Source: Lingula anatina | Taxonomy: Eukaryota > Brachiopoda > Lingulata > Lingulida > Lingulidae | Length of the DNA stretch: 64,000 bases | Reading direction: 5' to 3' | Assembly: GCF_001039355.2 (NCBI RefSeq) | Contig: NW_019775564.1 | Coordinates: 255,136-319,135, forward strand | Part shown: piece by piece, positions 59,470 through 64,000 of the stretch | Numbering within the stretch: the first letter of the stretch is position 1 | Layout: every line of letters starts with the position of its first letter | Position numbers and translations under genes: made by a program | The notes under the pieces: generated by a model | The model's input: only the letters and a program-made list of their open reading frames with translations | Told to the model about the DNA's origin: nothing | Database searches by the model: none

Positions 59470-60214
59470 TTTGGTGGACCAGAAGAAATGCAGGCTATAA
59501 ATCCTATCCAATCAAATCTAACTTGGAAGACCCAAAGAAGGAAATGCGTACATGTTGTAGATCTGCATATATCCCGTTGGTATGTTAACCAAAGGATACC
59601 TCACCTTGAAAAACAGCTTTAAGATGAGGTTGGGGTGTCTGTTATAACTACACGAACGTAACCAACCAGAGGTTCTTGCCTCTTTTGTTTACGCCAGACT
59701 TCAATGGATTAAAAACAAACAAACAAATTGAAACAATAAATGAATAAAACAGATAATTAGATAACATCGGGTAAAAAAATCAATGAACTGAACATTGGTA
59801 TGGTGTTATTTGCTCTCTCACCAATCCAAATTTGATATTGGGTTTTATATGAATTATTTGGCTAAATATATTTTGTTTTGTTAATTTGAAATCAAAAATC
59901 TCGTAAAATCTTAGCAAATAATATAGTTTATTACTTTCAAACTTTCAGAAATAACATTCCTTGTTTAACCGAATAAAATGCACTGAACATGTATCACTAA
60001 AAATATTGCTGTGTTTTAAAATTATCATTTTAATAGTGAAGTTACAGTAGTTAAAATAGCATCTTTGCCTTCATAGTNTCATTTTAATAGTGAAGTTACA
60101 GTAGTTAAAATAGCATCTTTGCCTTCATAGTCTAATCCTACATCCCCAGTGCATCACACAAATATTTGATAGGCCACGTGTTTTTGTTCAGTTACACGTC
60201 ATTTGCATATGATG
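59470..60214. other. Convergent intergenic space between unit H and the minus-strand gene
   Basis: Holds the 3' UTRs of two convergent genes and the gap-flanking duplication at 60028-60130. No further coding sequence recognised. Confidence 0.6.
60025..60130. repeat. ~53-bp direct duplication flanking a gap N
   Basis: TCATTTTAATAGTGAAGTTA...TTCATAGT occurs identically on both sides of the single N at 60078. This is what two overlapping but unmerged contig ends look like. Confidence 0.92.
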
Positions 60215-62239
60215 TCACTGACTTCTGAGCTGCTCCTGTCCATCATCTGCCTCGTCAAAGGCGTTATAATCGTGCATGTGAGGGTGAAAATCGAGAGGCG
60301 AACCCTGCGATCGACATAATTCTTCCAAAGTCTTGATATTCTGGTCTGTTAGTCGAAGATATCTGCAGTTCAGAGCGTCTTTGGCAGTGAACGGAATCGT
60401 GTTTAATTCCCTCTCTTCCGACATCATTTTCGGAAGATGTGCCGCCAACATTTGCAATATTTCCATTCTATGTTTGTCATGCTGTTGGCTACTGAGAGAA
60501 TGACCGGAAGTCTGTGGAAGGATCGCCTCCAACTTTTCTCTATTCATTGCGAGAAACGTTAATGAAATTAATGAAATCGGAAAAGAAGCAAGGGAATCTT
60601 AATGTTCTTTTTTCTAATAATTTTATCTTAGATTATGTGTCCTGGTACTATGCACCTATCCTAGTACCAAAAGCGACATAAACGTATCATAAGAACACAT
60701 GATACTGTATTTATAATCAGCATATACAAAGTTTACACAAGCTTACATTTAATGGCATACTTACCGAAGTTTTCTGTTTTTCGGATCGTTCAACATGCGA
60801 CAAAAATCCGTCATCTCTTCATCGGTTACAAGACGCTTCTTGTTTCTGCTATCAACGCGTTCTTTTTTATGCGGACTTTTAACGTTACTTGATGGTGTTC
60901 GAGCATCTTTTGTACTATCTGGTACTGTTATATGTATGTCCTAAAATATATAAAATAAGCTGTTCTCTACTTGTTTTCCTTTAAATAAAAATACTAAAGT
61001 TGTATTAGAACGGCGAAGGAAATTGGTGGGTCAAAATCGGAACCCATTTCCCAATTTGTAAGAGACATGGTCTTGCTGTATCTATTCACTTTCTTGAGAA
61101 ACCTGGCTTAGATTCAATGTGGGAAAATGTTTTTAATGTGGGAAAATGCCTCACAAGCCCACAAAACATTTCAAAACGGTGATCATACTCTGAAGTTACG
61201 AAAGTGGGCAAAGCGTCTGTGCATGCGTTTGTAATTGTACATTTTGAGTACCCACCTATCCAACTTATTAATTGATTTCCCATGAAGAGTAAAAACCACA
61301 TATTGTTTATTGATTTGTGTGGTAGCAAAATTCGTAGAAGGGATTCCTACCTTAATGTCCATGCTGTCTGTTGAATTCTGGTCCATATTGTTGAACTCAC
61401 TGCTCGTTACAGCAATTAGATCTATTGAGTGTGAAGAATCTTCCTCGTTTTTGTGGGGTTTGTTTTTTACGACATACTTTTGAAAACTTGCCCGTCCACC
61501 AGCAATGGAGTCCCTGGAAGCAATGGACAGTCGGCTTCCGGTCAGCTGATCAGCGGGTTTGTCAGTCTTAAGAACCTTGACGTAAACCAGACGACCTAGG
61601 CTGTCCCGCACCAGCTGTTCTTTCACGTGCCTGCTGTGGTAACGAACTAAGTTCCCTTGGCTGTCCCGCAGCAGTTGCCCCTTACTATCCCGTATTAAGC
61701 GGCCCTTGCTTTCTCGCAAGAGGCTTTCGTTACTGCCTTGCACCAGTTGAGAGTTGCTTTCAAAGTGAAGCCGTTTCTTGCTACCTCGGCGCAGGTTCTC
61801 CTGGCTACTTCTCTTTTTTGATGGCTGTCGTATACCCCTTGGTGTGGTGTTTATCGAGTCCTGCTGGTTCTTTTTGTAATTGGTTCGATTTTTGCCTTTT
61901 TTACGGTCTTTGCCTCCGATTTGGGGGAGAGTGGTCGAGCTGTCTTTCTGCTCTCGTGGGTGTGCCCAGGACCCTCGCCTTGCTTCTGCTGCTGCCTCTA
62001 CTTTCAGTTTATAGGTACTGTCTGTAGGTAAAAGACAGTACACATATGACAGATGAGATATCAGGAAATATCGCTATATAACACATTTATTTTATTTTTT
62101 TATAACATTTTCAGGAGAGTTTCGTTTCACATCGCTGAGTGAAGAAAGACGTGTGGAAGTTAATAGATATTCGATAGTGATAATATTGTCCCTGATTCCG
62201 TTTTAGTTGTTATCTAACTTTGCTAGCAAACTGATTTTA

Positions 62240-62270
<31 letters not shown>

Positions 62271-63795
62271 AAGTGGGTGGATGGAAGGGTGTGCACGCGC
62301 GCGTGCGTTTATGTGTGTATTTTAAAATACTGTGCATTTTCGAATAACAAATCCATCAAACGCACCGTAATCAAATGGCTAGACGTATTAAAATGAAACC
62401 TATAGTTTTATAAAAGCTATAAGGGGAACTGGGATACATACTATCTGAAGGTGGAGGATGATGGGAGTGGCGTCTGTCAAATGCTGCTACTCTGCCAGTG
62501 TTCAGGTGGGTGACATCGTGCTTGCTTGCTCCTGGGATGTCCTCGCAATACTCCGCCATTAAGGAGCGCATGCTTCTTCCTGGGGAGAAAATTAGAAATT
62601 AGAACATTTGGAACTGAGAGAGAGACCTAACAAAACGATTTACAGAAACAGTTCATGAGCTTGCTGTCGTCTTTCTTCTTGCATGTTTTGGAAAATAACC
62701 AATGTACCAGAGCTCGTATGAAGTAAAGGAATTTATAATATTCGTTTCTTCAAAAAAAGCCAAATCACATTTATCTGCACCCAAGCAGATCGTTTTGAAG
62801 AAACTACTACTTATTTTCATTTTGACAAAACTGTCAGCTAATGAAATTAATGCTTTGCTGAGAAAAAAAATTGCAAAATTGGTGAAGACCAAAGGGAAAT
62901 TCACTGAAATGTTTCTATGGTTTAAAGTTACATAAGCATACAATTACCTTGTTTCTTCTCATAATCAAAAAGTTTTGACTTCACATTCTTGAACCTGTCG
63001 GTCTCGCTGTGCGTACTACCCGCGAGGGAGAAGCCATGACAATCTTCCATTCCAACTTGAAGGTGGATGGGAACGTTACCCAGGTAACTAGAGATAAATC
63101 ACACCTTACTTTCTCCACAAGGAAGGACATAGCACGTCATCACTTAAAGCCAGTGTGTTGGATGATTCTTGCAATTATTTTATCAATTTAGAAATAAATA
63201 ATAATAGTATATAGGCTTTTTAAAACTCGAGGACAACTTTTTGTAGAATCTTATAATGTATGGCTACAGCAAGGCCTTGAACAATAATTACTTCACCGGG
63301 TTACGCATCTTCTTTAGTTTTTTTAACACTTCTGTCTCTCTGACATGATGTCATGCTTTGTTTGTTAATTTTAATTTTGATTAAAACGCTCAGAGTCACA
63401 GTCTAAGTCATTTAAAAAAGTTCTCTTCTTCAGGTATGTGATTTCTCTCACGCCGAAACACACCGCCCCTGAACATTTTGGTCAAAATACTATCATAATT
63501 CCCCCTTTTACCTAGTGTTATTCTACAAATATGTAGATTTTCCCTAAAATACCGTTGATATGAAGTACAACCGTTTTGAATACGACTGTGGGAGAACTTA
63601 CCTTGCAGAAGCAGCTTCAATCCTGTTTTCTTCGGCTAAAAGTTTACTGACTTCGAGCACATTTAGCTTGGTTTCTTTTGAGAGCCTCCTGTATTTCTGA
63701 AAACACCAAGATTCGCCCTTTATTTTCACAAAAATGATAGGAAGCAATTGAGTTAAAGCGTACAGGTAGTTTATGAATAGTGTATGAATCGATTG

Positions 63796-63838
<43 letters not shown>

Positions 63839-63932
63839 AACCTTTAAATTTCTTTCATCCTGTTTGTCTTTGTGGGATTGCAGTTGTGCTTGAAGCTTGT
63901 CGTAGCGGCTCATCATTTTTTCTTCTTCTTTT
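60215..63932 (-). CDS. Unrecognised gene, last seven exons (5' incomplete): coiled coil plus octapeptide repeat
   Basis: Exons in transcript order: 63932-63842, 63696-63602, 63006-62948, 62579-62442, 62021-61351, 60940-60765, 60539-60215 (91/95/59/138/671/176/325 nt), with phases that agree throughout and GT/AG junctions, giving 518 aa to TGA at 60215. The start lies beyond the window. The visible N-terminus is a charged coiled coil (KEEEKMMSRYDKLQAQLQSH; KYRRLSKETKLNVLEVSKLL). Then come a His/Pro-rich linker, a Lys-rich basic stretch, a serial octapeptide repeat in the 671-nt exon (SKGRLIRD-SKGQLLRD-SQGNLVRY), a Ser-rich part, and a globular-looking C-terminus with CRYLRLTDQNIKTLEELC and an acidic end. 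No catalytic motif, signal peptide or membrane segment. A cytoskeletal, ciliary or scaffold role is only a guess from composition. It is convergent with the PhyH array and shows no functional link to it. Confidence 0.8.
61595..61800 (-). repeat. 24-bp / 8-residue coding repeat in the minus-strand gene
   Basis: Seven or eight units of pattern S-x-x-x-L-hydrophobic-R-(D/E): SKKRLHFE, SNSQLVQG, SNESLLRE, SKGRLIRD, SKGQLLRD, SQGNLVRY, then an irregular unit and SLGRLVYV. The underlying DNA repeats at 24 bp but with many third-position changes, so the protein pattern, not recent slippage, appears to be conserved. Confidence 0.85.
62243..62270. repeat. (GT)n microsatellite in an intron of the minus-strand gene
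   Basis: A GT run of about 14 units, followed by GT/GC-rich sequence to about 62320. Confidence 0.9.
63800..63836. repeat. (GA)n microsatellite in an intron of the minus-strand gene
   Basis: A pure GA run 5 bp from the donor of the 63842-63932 exon. On the minus strand it is a CT run starting just after the splice donor. Confidence 0.9.
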
Positions 63933-64000
63933 CTGAAATGAAAAAAAAAAAAAAAAACTATTTCTTAATTATTTTCATCGGTTTCAATGAACTAAAGGGG

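Overview
The window looks like nuclear DNA of a marine invertebrate. It is AT-rich, with spliced genes bounded by GT/AG, many microsatellites, MITE-like elements, Tc1/mariner, Harbinger and LINE relics, and four single-N assembly gaps (13739, 20301, 31078, 60078). The protein repertoire (CCN-type IGFBP+VWC, CARD plus coiled coil, GCC2/GCC3 module, tandem PhyH dioxygenases) and frequent TACATGTA-like motifs suit a mollusc or another lophotrochozoan. Amphioxus-like lineages are not excluded. The species assignment is inference.

Layout. 1-10.8 kb: no convincing gene, only a mariner-type transposase relic and tandem repeats. 10.84-11.68 kb: two exons of a cysteine-rich secreted protein of CCN type (IGFBP-like then VWC), with no TSP1 or CT exons before a gap inside a 59-bp minisatellite. 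15.18-16.42 kb: the 3' end of a CARD/death-fold plus coiled-coil gene with an in-frame 63-bp repeat. 16.9-18.15 kb: a long inverted-repeat (foldback) element.

20.7-59.5 kb is the core: a head-to-tail array, all on +, of phytanoyl-CoA dioxygenase (PhyH) family Fe(II)/2-oxoglutarate oxygenases, of the type usually annotated as L-proline trans-4-hydroxylase-like. I resolve eight units. A (20732-21960) and C (31564-32825) are seen only as exons 5-7 behind gaps. B (25826-30011) is complete but has a replaced C-terminus. D (35243-38946), F (43928-47765) and G (52201-55312) are intact at 296 aa. E (40802-41523) is a pseudogene. H (56651-59469) is intact, divergent, 293 aa. The full-length copies share one seven-exon plan (34/79/193/92/91/282/120 nt; H has 31 nt first and 114 nt last). 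A relic exon 7 lies between G and H. The intergenic DNA is co-duplicated, so the paralogues act as empty sites for dating insertions: a CACTA-like element after F, a Harbinger relic, a TTA-flanked MITE before D, a possible solo LTR after C, and a 5'-truncated LINE after E. A Tc1 relic and an orphan GCC2/GCC3 exon lie between A and B.

60.2-64 kb, minus strand: the last seven exons of a gene I do not recognise, encoding an N-terminal coiled coil, a basic region, a striking octapeptide repeat and a conserved-looking C-terminus. It runs off the window.

The PhyH units probably catalyse related hydroxylations of one substrate class. Nothing in the sequence identifies the substrate. The other genes have no evident functional link to the array.
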